A program made the position numbers and the translations under genes. Under the pieces are notes generated by a model. The model had not been told where the DNA came from, did not search any database, and worked only from the letters and a program-made list of their open reading frames with translations. From Shewanella mangrovi (lineage in GTDB: Bacteria > Pseudomonadota > Gammaproteobacteria > Enterobacterales > Shewanellaceae), in NCBI RefSeq assembly GCF_000753795.1, contig NZ_JPEO01000001.1, forward strand, positions 372,001 through 436,000: 64,000 nucleotides of DNA, written 5' to 3'. This document shows, one piece after another, positions 37,732 through 46,330 of the stretch. Each line of letters starts with the position of its first letter. The first letter of the stretch is position 1.

Positions 37732-38961
37732 TTAGTAAAGCAGGCGAGTACGGATAGTCCCTTCAATGCCTTTCAGCTGTTCCAGTGCTTCTGCGGCTTG
37801 GCTGGTGTTGACTTCCATTACCACATAACCGATATCTGGTGTGGTTTGCAGATATTGGGCCGCAATGTTGATGCCTTTTTCAGAGAAGGCTTGGTTAATC
37901 TTGATCAGAATACCCGGACGGTTGTTGTGAATGTGCAACAAGCGTGAGGTTTCGTGATATTGCGGCAGCGATACCTCTGGGAAGTTAACCGCAGACACAG
38001 TCGAACCGTTATCTGAGTATTTCGCCAGCTTACCAGCCACTTCGATACCGATGTTTTCCTGTGCTTCTTCAGTGCTACCGCCCACGTGCGGTGTCAGAAT
38101 CACATTGTCCAAACCACGCAGCGGGCTTTGGAATTCATCATCGTTAGATTTAGGTTCAACTGGGAATACGTCAACCGCAGCACCTGCCACTTTACCCGCT
38201 TTAACAGCGTCAGCCAGCGCATCGATATCCACCACAGTACCGCGTGATGCGTTAATCACGAATGCACCTTGCTTCAGTGCTTCCAGCTCAGCGGTACCAA
38301 ACATATTTTGGGTTGAAGGTGTTTCTGGTACGTGCAGGCTGACCACATCAGCTTGCGCCAGCATTTCCGCCAGCGAGCGAACTTGTTGCGCGTTACCCAG
38401 TGGCAGTTTGTCTTCGATATCGTAGAACACCACGCGCATACCCAAGGTTTCCGCCAGAATCCCCAACTGGGTACCGATATGGCCGTAACCGATAATGCCT
38501 AAGGTCTTACCCCGTACTTCATAACTGCCTTTGGCGCTCTTTAACCAACCGCCGCGATGAGCCGTTGCACTACGTTGTGGGATACCACGCATCAGCATGA
38601 TGATTTCACCAATCACCAGCTCTGCCACTGAACGTGTGTTAGAAAATGGTGCGTTAAATACTGGTACACCCAGCAGCTCTGCCGCTTTCAGGTCAACTTG
38701 GTTGGTACCGATACAGAAGCAGCCCACGCCGACCAATTTTTCTGCTTGTTCCAGCACTTCTTTGGTCAGTTGGGTGCGGGAACGCAGCCCGACAAAGTGT
38801 GCATCTTTGATGGCGTTAATGAGATCGTCACCCGCCAGTGCACCTTTGTGATAATCGATGTTGGTGTAACCAGCACGCTGCAGTACTTCTACAGCAGATT
38901 GGTGGACGCCTTCCAACAGCAGGAACTTGATTTTGTCCTTGTCCAGCGAGTGTTTCGCCAT
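37732..38961 (-). CDS. serA: D-3-phosphoglycerate dehydrogenase SerA
   Basis: Catalyses the first step of serine synthesis, oxidation of 3-phosphoglycerate to 3-phosphohydroxypyruvate with NAD. Marks: LRSRTQLTKEVLEQA, the Rossmann motif GIIGYGHIGTQLG, INASRGTVVDIDAL with catalytic Arg, and TPHVGGSTEEAQENIG with catalytic His. A C-terminal ACT domain (HIHNNRPGILIKINQAFSEKGINIA) is expected to give serine feedback. Length 409 equals the E. coli enzyme (410). It is divergent from a YjdF-like gene across about 155 bases. Confidence 0.96.
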   Translation of the reverse strand: MAKHSLDKDKIKFLLLEGVHQSAVEVLQRAGYTNIDYHKGALAGDDLINAIKDAHFVGLRSRTQLTKEVLEQAEKLVGVGCFCIGTNQVDLKAAELLGVPVFNAPFSNTRSVAELVIGEIIMLMRGIPQRSATAHRGGWLKSAKGSYEVRGKTLGIIGYGHIGTQLGILAETLGMRVVFYDIEDKLPLGNAQQVRSLAEMLAQADVVSLHVPETPSTQNMFGTAELEALKQGAFVINASRGTVVDIDALADAVKAGKVAGAAVDVFPVEPKSNDDEFQSPLRGLDNVILTPHVGGSTEEAQENIGIEVAGKLAKYSDNGSTVSAVNFPEVSLPQYHETSRLLHIHNNRPGILIKINQAFSEKGINIAAQYLQTTPDIGYVVMEVNTSQAAEALEQLKGIEGTIRTRLLY

Positions 38962-39117
38962 GATTTCGATACCCCTTAACGATAGTTTGATGCGTGATGT
39001 GTTAAGCTCCCCGTCAACACAAGGCTAAAATTAGCACCTTTTTCAGTCGCTGTGGAGGGCTAGATGGCTAAAGTGTTTATTTTAGATCTAGAACAATAGC
39101 GAAACTGGAGCAGAAAA

Positions 39118-39726
39118 TTGAAAAAAACCGCCGCTTGGCTATTAGTTTATGCAATCGTCCTCATCTGGTCGCTATATCAGCCCCACGATATGTTTACTTG
39201 GTGGATGGAAGCTGCCCCCGGTCTTATCGCACTGCCGTTGCTTGGTTGGTTTCAATGGAAACATCCGCCAACGGCACTCATTTCCACATTGATTCTACTG
39301 CATTGCTGCGTGCTATTTGTGGGCGCTAAGTACACTTATGCCGAAGTGCCATTGTTTGATTGGATAGCCACTTGGTTTGACTGGCAGCGCAATAACTACG
39401 ACAAGTTGGGGCACTTTGCTCAGGGCTTTATTCCCGCCATGTTGTGCCGCGAAGTGCTGCTGCGCAATCAGGTGCTCAAGCCCAGCGGCTGGTGCGGCTT
39501 TTTATGTTGCTGCTTTGCGCTAGCGTTATCCGCCTTTTATGAACTGATTGAATGGTGGGTCGCGGTTGCTACTGGTGATGAAGCCGAAGCCTTCTTAGGC
39601 ACTCAAGGTTATGTGTGGGATACCCAGTCCGACATGTTGATGGCGTTAATTGGTGCTATCTGTGCCATGTTGCTGCTTAGTCGCTGGCATAACCAGCAGT
39701 TGGCGGCACTGAAACCATCATTGTGA
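39118..39726 (+). CDS. DUF2238/YjdF-family inner-membrane protein
   Basis: A 202-residue membrane protein with about five or six hydrophobic segments. Its sequence follows the DUF2238 (YjdF) pattern: KYTYAEVPLFDW, NNYDKLGHFAQGFIPAM, ALSAFYELIEWWVA and QGYVWDTQSDMLMALIGA, with conserved acidic and His residues inside membrane segments. Function is not established. The start is TTG at 39118 with GGAG about nine bases upstream. A tiny ORF (39064-39099) precedes it. The thioesterase gene follows 81 bases later on the same strand. Confidence 0.83.
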   Translation: MKKTAAWLLVYAIVLIWSLYQPHDMFTWWMEAAPGLIALPLLGWFQWKHPPTALISTLILLHCCVLFVGAKYTYAEVPLFDWIATWFDWQRNNYDKLGHFAQGFIPAMLCREVLLRNQVLKPSGWCGFLCCCFALALSAFYELIEWWVAVATGDEAEAFLGTQGYVWDTQSDMLMALIGAICAMLLLSRWHNQQLAALKPSL

Positions 39727-39807
39727 GGGTTAGGCCAAAGGCTATTTGGTACTCTGCAACACAAGGCTTACACTGAGCGCGGCATAAGGAAAATAAGGAA
39801 TCGCTAA

Positions 39808-40257
39808 ATGAGTATCTGGTTTCGTGAAGTCACTGTGGAAGATTGTGCACGTTTGGATAAGGGCCTCGGTGGTAAAGGCTCGTTGATGCAAACGCTGGGG
39901 ATTAAAGTGACGGAAATTGGTGAGGACTATCTGGTGGCGACCATGCCAGCGACACCCGCCATTCATAATCCTATCGGCATGGTGCATGGCGGCGCTAACG
40001 TGGTATTGGCCGAAACGGTGGCCAGTTATGCGGCCAACTTTGTGGTCGACTTTGAACAGTATTACTGCGTTGGCCAAGAGATTAACGCCAACCATATCAA
40101 AGCTGCCCGCAGCGGTGAGATTAAAGGCATTGCTAAGCCGATTCACCTCGGGCGTCGCACTTCAGTCTGGGAAGTCAAAATCTATAACGCTGCCGGTGAA
40201 TTGACCTGCATCTCGCGTATGACCGCCGCGGTAGTAAAACGCCCCGACGCCAAGTAA
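39808..40257 (+). CDS. Hotdog-fold thioesterase (YdiI/MenI-like)
   Basis: A 149-residue acyl-CoA thioesterase of the PaaI/YdiI group. The hotdog core is recognisable from ATMPATPAIHNPIGMVHGGANVVLAETVASYAAN, where HGG and the following Glu (LAET) match the active-site region of YdiI/MenI. The next strand GQEINANHIKAARSGEIKGIAKPIHLGRRTSVWEVKI is also typical. The substrate could be 1,4-dihydroxy-2-naphthoyl-CoA in menaquinone synthesis or other aryl/acyl-CoAs; no men genes are nearby. It may be cotranscribed with the YjdF-like gene. Confidence 0.85.
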   Translation: MSIWFREVTVEDCARLDKGLGGKGSLMQTLGIKVTEIGEDYLVATMPATPAIHNPIGMVHGGANVVLAETVASYAANFVVDFEQYYCVGQEINANHIKAARSGEIKGIAKPIHLGRRTSVWEVKIYNAAGELTCISRMTAAVVKRPDAK

Positions 40258-40273
40258 GTTCCCTTCAATCAGT

Positions 40274-40319
40274 CACGCGAACTGCGATGCGACACTTCAG
40301 TTCAACCTAGGTTCGCGTG
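40274..40319. repeat. Inverted repeat downstream of the thioesterase gene
   Basis: CACGCGAAC and GTTCGCGTG are perfect 9-base arms separated by 28 bases. No T-tract follows, so it is not an obvious terminator. Confidence 0.4.
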
Positions 40320-40364
40320 CTATCACTGTGTGAGTCTGTCGCGCTTCTCGTAAGCTGAGGCTAT

Positions 40365-40402
40365 TTATCGTTACTTATTTGTATTATAAATGGTAACGAT
40401 AA
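40365..40402. promoter_or_regulatory. Candidate operator upstream of the second serine hydrolase
   Basis: TTATCGTTAC and GTAACGATAA are perfect 10-base arms separated by 18 AT-rich bases that contain TATTATAAA, a plausible -10. The arrangement fits an operator spanning a promoter. It lies 34 bases before the GTG start. The cognate regulator is unknown. Confidence 0.45.
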
Positions 40403-40435
40403 TGGCTATTTCAGTTTCAGCGGAGGACTCGCCCT

Positions 40436-41806
40436 GTGTTGCATCGCCACTCAACTTCTTGCAAATCATTTCGTTTTTGGCGCCAAGCCGTGTGGTGTTT
40501 AAGCTGCGCGGGTGGAGCAATGCTGGCGCAATTTGCCACTGCTGCAGGTGTGGCAAGCGCTGCGAAAGTTCAACACTCAAGCCCTACTGCGGCAGTGCAG
40601 CTCAATCAGGCGGAGCAGCAGAAGCTCGATGCACTGCTGCAATCCTTTATCGACAGCCATAAGCTCGCCAATGTGGTGACCTTGGTCGCCAAGAACGGTC
40701 AGGTTGTGTACCAAAAAGGCTTCGGCTGGAAAAACATCGAGCAGCAGATCCCGGTCGCCACCGATGACTACTATGTGCTGTTTTCGCAAACCAAAGCGAT
40801 TATCTCGGTCGCGTTTATGACGCTGGTCGAGCAGGGATTGGTGGACGTGAATGATCCGGTAGCGAACTATTTCCCTGAGATCCCCAACACCGTATTAACC
40901 CAAATCAATGCCGATGGCAGCTATCAAACGCGGCCAGTGACAACGCCGATGACCTTTGTGCACCTGTTGTCGCACACGGCGGGCTTTAATGCTGGGCAAG
41001 TGCCGAAATTGCGTTGGGGCGATGCCGAGCAAACCGATCTGCCGACACTAGTATGGGATGGTAAAGCTGTCAGCCAATATCCCGCGGGGCAACGGAGCCA
41101 CAGTGATAACTATCAACGGCCCTATTTAAAAGATGAGATGCAAGAGCTGGCTCGCTGGCCGCTGGGTTTTGATCCCGGCAGCGAGTGGCGTTATCACGTC
41201 AGCACCAATATGTTGGCCTACTTGATTGAACGCATCAGCGGCCAATCGCTACAGCAATATGTCACCGACAAGGTGCTTAAACCACTGGGTATGAATGACA
41301 CAGCTTGGTTCTATGCGCCTGATAAACTGAGTCGATTTGTGAGCGCTTACAGCAGCATCGATGGCAAGTTGGTGGCTGAGCCAAATCTGTATCGCCAAGG
41401 CGCGGTTGCCCGCGATCATCGCTATGCCGAAGGGGCAATTGGCCTCAATGGTCCGATCGGCGATTACGCCAAATTCTTGCAGATGATGCTGAATCAAGGC
41501 GAGCTCAACGGTGTGCGCATTCTGAAACCGGAAACGGTAGCTCAGATGACCCAAATTAATCGGTTGCCGTCTAATTCCAATGATGTGGAAGACAAATTCC
41601 GCTTTGGCTTAGGCTTTGAGCTGTTTCAGTTGCAACGACCTGCGGCTGCCGTGTCCAACACAGCTTACGGTTGGGGCGGGATGATGGGCACGGGCTATCT
41701 GGTCGACCCAGAAAACCAATTGATAGTGCTGTATTACATCAATCAATATCAACGCGACGATCTGTATCCGCAAGTGGTGCAGCAGGTGTATCGCATGTTT
41801 GATTAG
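40436..41806 (+). CDS. Exported beta-lactamase-family serine hydrolase (EstB-like)
   Basis: Class C beta-lactamase-fold hydrolase of 456 residues. The catalytic S-x-x-K is SQTK (LFSQTKAIISVAF). HLLSHTAGF and GSEWRYHVSTNMLAYLIERISGQ fit the EstB-like esterase branch, and WGGMMGTGYLVDPENQ occupies the K-T-G position. The GTG at 40436 is chosen because GGAGGA lies eight bases upstream. The N-terminus is long, basic and then hydrophobic (WRQAVWCLSCAGGAMLAQFATAAG), consistent with export by an extended signal. Unlike the serine hydrolase at 24.5 kb it is not a close paralogue. Substrate unknown; esterase or peptidase activity is likely. Confidence 0.83.
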   Translation: MLHRHSTSCKSFRFWRQAVWCLSCAGGAMLAQFATAAGVASAAKVQHSSPTAAVQLNQAEQQKLDALLQSFIDSHKLANVVTLVAKNGQVVYQKGFGWKNIEQQIPVATDDYYVLFSQTKAIISVAFMTLVEQGLVDVNDPVANYFPEIPNTVLTQINADGSYQTRPVTTPMTFVHLLSHTAGFNAGQVPKLRWGDAEQTDLPTLVWDGKAVSQYPAGQRSHSDNYQRPYLKDEMQELARWPLGFDPGSEWRYHVSTNMLAYLIERISGQSLQQYVTDKVLKPLGMNDTAWFYAPDKLSRFVSAYSSIDGKLVAEPNLYRQGAVARDHRYAEGAIGLNGPIGDYAKFLQMMLNQGELNGVRILKPETVAQMTQINRLPSNSNDVEDKFRFGLGFELFQLQRPAAAVSNTAYGWGGMMGTGYLVDPENQLIVLYYINQYQRDDLYPQVVQQVYRMFD

Positions 41807-41833
41807 CCTAAACGCTTGCCCGTATTTCCCCCT

Positions 41834-41874
41834 CTGACTATGCGCACTTGCCAGCGTTAGTGCGCATCTGTCAG
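41834..41874. repeat. Interrupted inverted repeat after the serine hydrolase
   Basis: CTGAC-t-ATGCGCAC pairs with GTGCGCAT-ct-GTCAG across a 12-base loop. It could end transcription, but no T-run follows. Confidence 0.4.
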
Positions 41875-42021
41875 TGTCATCGCAAATTCGTTCGCGCGGG
41901 TAAGAACGGGTTACAGAGTTTCACCAAAACTGAGTCAATTCAGCGGCACGTGCTGTGGTAGAGTAAACGCCGAACTCAGCGAATCTGTTGCTGACATAGT
42001 CAATGTAGTAAAGGACTTACC

Positions 42022-42453
42022 ATGAACGCTGCCCCGGAAGCACCGCACAGCTCTTCGCAAGAGCATTCGCAAAACCCTTCGCAAGAGGATTCCTCAGAAC
42101 TTGCCAAAAATCATTCCCAGACAAACCTGAGTGCTGACGCAAAGGCAGCGCAAAAATTGCCGCCGCTTAGCCGTAATATTTTGCTGTGCTTGGCGCTGGT
42201 TGTGGTGCTGATGCAACTGCAGGTGATTTACCAGAGCTTCACTGGTGCGGGGTTACGCTGGGCACTGCTGCCGTCCTGTTTCACCTCACTCGGTGCGGCG
42301 TTAATCTTGATTGAGTGTGCCATCGGCAATATCGCCACCGGTGCGATGCGCCGAGATTTGCACTTTCTAAAGCAGGTGCGCTTAGGTCGTGCCGCAAAAA
42401 TCGGGCTGGTGTGTTTGATTGCTGGTGGCTTTCTGCACGCTATTTTAGGGTAA
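42022..42453 (+). CDS. Unknown small membrane protein with Ser/Gln-rich N-terminus
   Basis: A 143-residue protein not recognised as a known family. The first ~50 residues are polar and rich in Ser, Gln, His and Glu with a repetitive SSQEHSQNPSQED stretch, probably disordered and cytoplasmic. Three hydrophobic segments follow (near 55-74, 80-105 and 124-142). AAGGAC lies ten bases before the ATG. It stands alone between the serine hydrolase and katA. No functional motif is visible. Confidence 0.65.
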   Translation: MNAAPEAPHSSSQEHSQNPSQEDSSELAKNHSQTNLSADAKAAQKLPPLSRNILLCLALVVVLMQLQVIYQSFTGAGLRWALLPSCFTSLGAALILIECAIGNIATGAMRRDLHFLKQVRLGRAAKIGLVCLIAGGFLHAILG

Positions 42454-42768
42454 TCCCTTAGGCACTGAATCTTGTTTTTCTTGCCGTTTGCATTGCTTTT
42501 AAGTTCTTGAATATAATCAATTTGCTTTGTTAAGCAGCGGGTTAATCCCCCGTTGTTTAGCGCTCTATTTTATCTGCCTATTTTCCCTACCTATTTTACT
42601 TGTCTCGTTGGCCAGTTTAGTTCGCTGCTGTCATCGCAACTGTGATGCTCTATGTACTCCTAATATAAAAAACAAATCACGGTAATCACCTTTAATCGTT
42701 TTAATGATTTTTAAACGACGACTATGCTTTATCTCAAGCAAGGGCCACTGACTCAACAGGAGCGACTT
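42454..42768. other. T-rich region upstream of the catalase locus
   Basis: 315 bases with no supportable gene. A short GC hairpin lies near 42536-42556. At 42674-42708 the elements AAATCAC, TAATCAC, TAATCGT and TAATGAT recur about every ten bases and might form a factor-binding array. No match to the OxyR consensus (ATAG tetranucleotides) could be made. Confidence 0.4.
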
Positions 42769-42822
42769 ATGGCCACACTCGTTGATTTGATTGAACTCTG
42801 GTTAACACCATCTGCCAATTAA
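42769..42822 (+). CDS. 17-residue leader ORF upstream of katA
   Basis: ATG at 42769 opens a 17-residue reading frame ([17 protein letters not shown]) with AGGAG placed seven bases upstream. Its TAA stop shares bases with the AAGGAG ribosome binding site of katA, and katA starts 11 bases after the stop. This geometry suggests translational coupling or a leader peptide. No homologue is known to me; the evidence is the ribosome binding site and the overlap only. Confidence 0.45.
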   Translation: MATLVDLIELWLTPSAN

Positions 42823-42833
42823 GGAGCAAGACC

Positions 42834-44294
42834 ATGACTAACCACTACATTACTAGCCAAAACGGTGCCCCAGTGGCCGATGACCAAAACTCAGTCACCG
42901 CCGGTGCGCGTGGCCCAGTATTGCTGCAAGATTTCCATCTGATTGAAAAACTGGCACACTTTAACCGCGAGCGTATTCCTGAACGTATTGTGCACGCCAA
43001 AGGCACCGGTGTTTACGGCACCTTTACTGTGACCAACGACTTAAGCCAATACACTATTGCTGACCATTTCCAAGGCGTAGGCAAACAAACCGAAGTGTTT
43101 GTGCGTTTCTCTACTGTGGGCGGTGAAATGGGCTCGGCCGATGCCGAACGTGATCCACGCGGTTTTGGTGTGCGTTTTTACACTGCGCGCGGCAACCACG
43201 ATATTGTGGGTAACAACACCCCGACCTTCTTTTTGCGCGATGGCATCAAGTTCCCTGACTTCATCCACACCCAAAAACGTAACCCAATGACCAACTTAAA
43301 AGATCCACAAGCGATGTGGGACTTTTGGTCGCTAAACCCAGAAGCGCTGCATCAAGTCACCATTTTGATGTCTGATCGCGGTATTCCAGCCAACTATCGT
43401 CAAATGCACGGTTATGGCTCGCATACTTTCTCGTTCTGGAACGCCAAAGGCGAACGTTACTGGGTGAAATTCCACTTCCGTTGCCAGCAACCGATTGCCA
43501 ATCTGACCGAAGAACAAGCGGCGAAAGTGAAGGGTATCGATCCCGACCACGCGCAGCGCGATATCGTCGCCGCGATTACTGATGGCAACTTCCCGCGCTG
43601 GCAGCTGTGTGTGCAGATCATGCCGGAAGCCGACGCTGAGAAATATCACGTCAATCCGTTTGATTTAACGAAGGTGTGGTCACACAAAGATTACCCGCTG
43701 ATTGAAGTGGGCATGATGGAGCTAAACCGCTTACCGCAAAACTACTTTGCCGAAGTCGAGCAGGTCGCGTTAGCGCCGAGCAACTTAGTGCCCGGTGTCG
43801 GTGCCTCACCCGATAAAATGCTGCAAGCGCGTTTGTTTGCCTATGCGGATGCGCAGCGTTATCGCATTGGTGCCAACTACAACCAGTTGCCAGTGAACTG
43901 CCCACATGCGACGCAGGCTAACCATCACCAACGTGCCGGCGCGATGGCTGGTACCCAGTGCCCGTATCATCAAAGCCAAACCGGTGGCGATGCGACACCG
44001 AACTATGGACCAAATTCGGTCGAAACCGGCTTGCAGGATGCCAGCCAGTTTAAAGAGCCGCCACTGCGTATCGACGGTGATGCGGATCGCTACAGCCGCT
44101 TCGACCAAGATGACTTTACTCAAGCCGGGGATTTGTATCGCATCTTCTCCGAAGAAGAGAAACAACGGTTGGCCGACACCATTGCCGGTACGTTGAGTCA
44201 AGCCACACAGGACGTGCAGCAGAAGATGATCTGTCATTTCAGCCGCGCTGATGCAGATTATGGGGCAAGGGTTGCGAAGGCATTAGCTAAGTAA
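42834..44294 (+). CDS. katA: Monofunctional haem catalase, small subunit (clade 3)
   Basis: Cytoplasmic tetrameric catalase that dismutates hydrogen peroxide, 486 residues, a small-subunit enzyme. The distal His lies in [14 protein letters not shown], the distal Asn in [23 protein letters not shown], and the proximal haem-ligand Tyr in [14 protein letters not shown]. The NADPH-binding clade 3 features appear conserved ([23 protein letters not shown]). No signal peptide. AAGGAG lies seven bases before the ATG and overlaps the stop of a 17-codon leader ORF. A strong terminator follows. Peroxide-responsive control is expected for the family but no OxyR site was recognised. Confidence 0.95.
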   Translation: MTNHYITSQNGAPVADDQNSVTAGARGPVLLQDFHLIEKLAHFNRERIPERIVHAKGTGVYGTFTVTNDLSQYTIADHFQGVGKQTEVFVRFSTVGGEMGSADAERDPRGFGVRFYTARGNHDIVGNNTPTFFLRDGIKFPDFIHTQKRNPMTNLKDPQAMWDFWSLNPEALHQVTILMSDRGIPANYRQMHGYGSHTFSFWNAKGERYWVKFHFRCQQPIANLTEEQAAKVKGIDPDHAQRDIVAAITDGNFPRWQLCVQIMPEADAEKYHVNPFDLTKVWSHKDYPLIEVGMMELNRLPQNYFAEVEQVALAPSNLVPGVGASPDKMLQARLFAYADAQRYRIGANYNQLPVNCPHATQANHHQRAGAMAGTQCPYHQSQTGGDATPNYGPNSVETGLQDASQFKEPPLRIDGDADRYSRFDQDDFTQAGDLYRIFSEEEKQRLADTIAGTLSQATQDVQQKMICHFSRADADYGARVAKALAK

Positions 44295-44320
44295 CTTAGC
44301 TTTGCCTGATTTGGAATGGA

Positions 44321-44345
44321 AAGCCCAACGGAAGTTGGGCTTTTT
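44321..44345 (+). terminator. Terminator of katA
   Basis: AAGCCCAAC and GTTGGGCTT form a 9-bp perfect stem with a GGAA loop, followed by a T-run. Confidence 0.85.
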
Positions 44346-44394
44346 CTTTGGCTGGCGCCAAAGGGGCATATCGCTGCGCGATTTAAAGATTTAT

Positions 44395-44733
44395 GGCTTG
44401 CAGCCATTGCAAACTACGTTTGCGAAAGTCGTGAGCTTTCGCGCTCACACTACGATGAAGATTATCACTGCGTGATTGCAACCTGCGGTTGCTAACGTCG
44501 TGGAACTGCTCGTTCCACACCAGAGCCAAAGGGCGATGCTCGTCCCTCGCCCTTTGGAAACCCGACGACGCCCCACGGCGCAAAACGCTACGGCGCTTCT
44601 GGTTTGCCATTTTCGCAAATCGCTCTGATTCGGAATCCATTCCTCACCATCGCTTCTCGGCATCCATGCCTCGATTGCTCAATGTCTGCCCAACGCACCT
44701 GCGCAGCGCCGAAGGGGAATTGGTGTTGCCTGA
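44395..44733 (-). repeat. Hairpin-rich intergenic repeat, left inverted copy
   Basis: Bases 44497-44733 are the inverted counterpart of 46746-46982; both spans are 237 bases. Reading on the minus strand, the first ~165 bases are near-identical between copies, an internal hairpin module differs, and the last ~28 bases (around CTCTGGTGTGGAACGAG) match again. A chain of small perfect palindromes continues outward (GCAACC-tgc-GGTTGC, ATCAC-tgc-GTGAT, GTGAGC/GCTCAC, GCAAAC-tac-GTTTGC). Short ORFs here (44383-44663) are by-products of the repeat. Confidence 0.75.
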
Positions 44734-44826
44734 TAGTTCAGGTAGTTAGTTGATCTTAAGGTAGTGGGTGGCCCATTCTTAGCTATGGATTAATTTCTAA
44801 TTGTGGGGCCGCGTAGCGGTTCCACA

Positions 44827-45549
44827 CTAATTTTTTGTTAGCTGCGAACATGATTTTCTTCTCGGCCATGTACCGGGAGAATAGTTTTGGTTCATTAAAA
44901 TTATGCTTCTGTCATCATCTTTGTATATGATTAATTTTGATTTTGTTTGCCAAGAGTAATAGTTATCCCATTCCCATTCTTCAGGCAAACCAAAGCTATC
45001 GATTAGCTTTTTTTGTAAAAAATTATCATCTATCTTAGTTGTGTAATTTATGCGATACATGATGTGCGTTATCGGTAAATTTTTATCATCTTCATTTACG
45101 TAATAGACAATATCATTAAATAACTGGTGTTGATTTTTTATGGTTATAAATCCTTTTTTATCAACATCAATCGAGGCTTTAGGATAAATTTTTAAAATGG
45201 ATTTTGCAGGATCACCAATTCGCACACTGCCTAAACCAACAGGATATGGATCTCCATTTGAAAATAGATTACCGTACTGAGCCTGCTCAAGTTTTTTTAA
45301 TAGATCTTTGTTTGTACTGTCTGATTCTCCAAGTTTCTTTGTTAGTGCCTCAGCTTTATTTTCAATGGATTTTTTTTCGGTTTCAATTTTGTTTTTTTCA
45401 TTTTTTAAAAGTTCAATCGTATTATTCAAAGACGCTGTGTATGTTGGCAAAACAATTTCTTTGCCAATTAAAATACACAAACCAATTGTTGCGGCAACAG
45501 CAACTGCTGCTATTGAAATTGGATGATCTTTCCAATCTGTATTATTCAT
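44827..45549 (-). CDS. Unknown membrane-anchored coiled-coil protein
   Basis: A 240-residue protein of no recognised family. Residues ~12-35 form one membrane anchor (ISIAAVAVAATIGLCILIGKEIVL). Residues ~40-90 are a charged coiled coil (LLKNEKNKIETEKKSIENKAEALTKKLGESDSTNKDLLKKLEQA). The rest is a soluble domain with SVRIGDPAKSILKIYPKASIDVDKKGF, reminiscent of small beta-rich domains that follow an anchor. Codon use is AT-rich, unlike neighbours. It starts about 30 bases after an attC-like hairpin, as cassette genes do. An AGCTAAC half-site lies just before its stop codon. Confidence 0.7.
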   Translation of the reverse strand: MNNTDWKDHPISIAAVAVAATIGLCILIGKEIVLPTYTASLNNTIELLKNEKNKIETEKKSIENKAEALTKKLGESDSTNKDLLKKLEQAQYGNLFSNGDPYPVGLGSVRIGDPAKSILKIYPKASIDVDKKGFITIKNQHQLFNDIVYYVNEDDKNLPITHIMYRINYTTKIDDNFLQKKLIDSFGLPEEWEWDNYYSWQTKSKLIIYKDDDRSIILMNQNYSPGTWPRRKSCSQLTKN

Positions 45550-45580
45550 TTTATTATCCTATAACGCGATGTAAGCAAGC

Positions 45581-45647
45581 AGCTAACGCTGGGCTCAGTT
45601 GCAAAATTCGTGACATTTATTTTGTCAATTGAAGCGATTTGTTAACT
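45581..45647 (-). repeat. attC-like imperfect hairpin between the two island genes
   Basis: On the minus strand it runs from AGTTAAC to GTTAGCT, 67 bases, with outer ends complementary at six of seven positions. Inner pairs are CGCT/AGCG, TCAATTG/CAACTGA and CAAAAT/ATTTTG, separated by unpaired bases, which is the layout of integron attC sites (R'', L'', L', R'). The stop codon of the upstream gene lies inside the first core, as often in cassettes. GTTAGCT deviates from GTTRRRY at one base. Confidence 0.55.
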
Positions 45648-46310
45648 GTCTTTATCAACAATATTCGATTCGCGTTCATGAAGGTGATGTCCATGTTCAC
45701 CTGAATATGTTCTTGCACCAAAAATAATTCCGACGACAGCCAAAAAGGTAAAGACAAAAATACTTATTTCTACTCCTGGCCAATTGCAAACACGCCATGA
45801 TTCCTGAGAATTGTAAACGAGCACTCCCCACATACATGTGATATACAAACTGATAAGTTGATTTATTTTTGAGACTGAATGCTTACTCGGTCCTGTAAAA
45901 ATAAAATCAATCCATTGTAAAATTGTCCTCGGATAAACTCGTCTAAGTACTGTTTTATACAATGGACCTGTCACTGTATCTTCTAAATGATCTACATGAT
46001 GTTCCCAATTCTCTTGCCATTGTTTACTGCCTCTATTTGCAAAAAACCAAGCTAATGACAATATAAATCCAAAACAGGTTAAGAAAAATTCCAGAAAATG
46101 ATCATCAGTGGAAGGACTTCTTTTTAAAAGGCCATATCCAGCAAAAGTAACTGCTATAAATGCCCAAAAATATGTTGCTCTTTTCCAATATAAATCAATT
46201 TCAAATTTACGAGTATCTATAGCAAATTTATAAGCTTCCGAACGAATAGTCTCAGATTCACTTTTAATCTTTCCACTGAATTTTTCATCATATTTATCTT
46301 TGTCTGTCAT
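45642..46310 (-). CDS. Unknown four-segment membrane protein (island gene)
   Basis: A 222-residue inner-membrane protein with a hydrophilic N-terminus (about 45 residues) and two pairs of hydrophobic segments (near 48-65, 72-90, 150-170 and 182-200). The stretch SLAWFFANRGSKQWQENWEHHVDHLED between the pairs looks like a conserved cytoplasmic signature I have seen in uncharacterised membrane proteins, but I cannot name a family or function. AT-rich codon use sets it apart from the chromosome around it. Its stop codon lies in the attC-like site downstream, and a second attC-like hairpin lies 20 bases before its start. Confidence 0.72.
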   Translation of the reverse strand: MTDKDKYDEKFSGKIKSESETIRSEAYKFAIDTRKFEIDLYWKRATYFWAFIAVTFAGYGLLKRSPSTDDHFLEFFLTCFGFILSLAWFFANRGSKQWQENWEHHVDHLEDTVTGPLYKTVLRRVYPRTILQWIDFIFTGPSKHSVSKINQLISLYITCMWGVLVYNSQESWRVCNWPGVEISIFVFTFLAVVGIIFGARTYSGEHGHHLHERESNIVDKDS

Positions 46311-46330
46311 GATATGCTAAACCTCGAGAC

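Noticed and set aside
42661-42760. Possible OxyR site upstream of katA
   Set aside because: ATAG/CTAT tetranucleotides at helical spacing could not be found; only phased TAATCA-like elements are present.
43806-44237. 143-residue minus-strand ORF
   Set aside because: Antisense to the C-terminal third of katA.
44383-44749. Small ORFs on both strands in the left repeat
   Set aside because: They are reading frames through the hairpin-rich repeat, with no ribosome binding site, and change with the swapped hairpin modules.
44821-44843. Complete attC site after the second island gene
   Set aside because: Only one core (AGCTAAC on minus) is present; no complementary core exists in 44734-44830, so only a remnant can be claimed.
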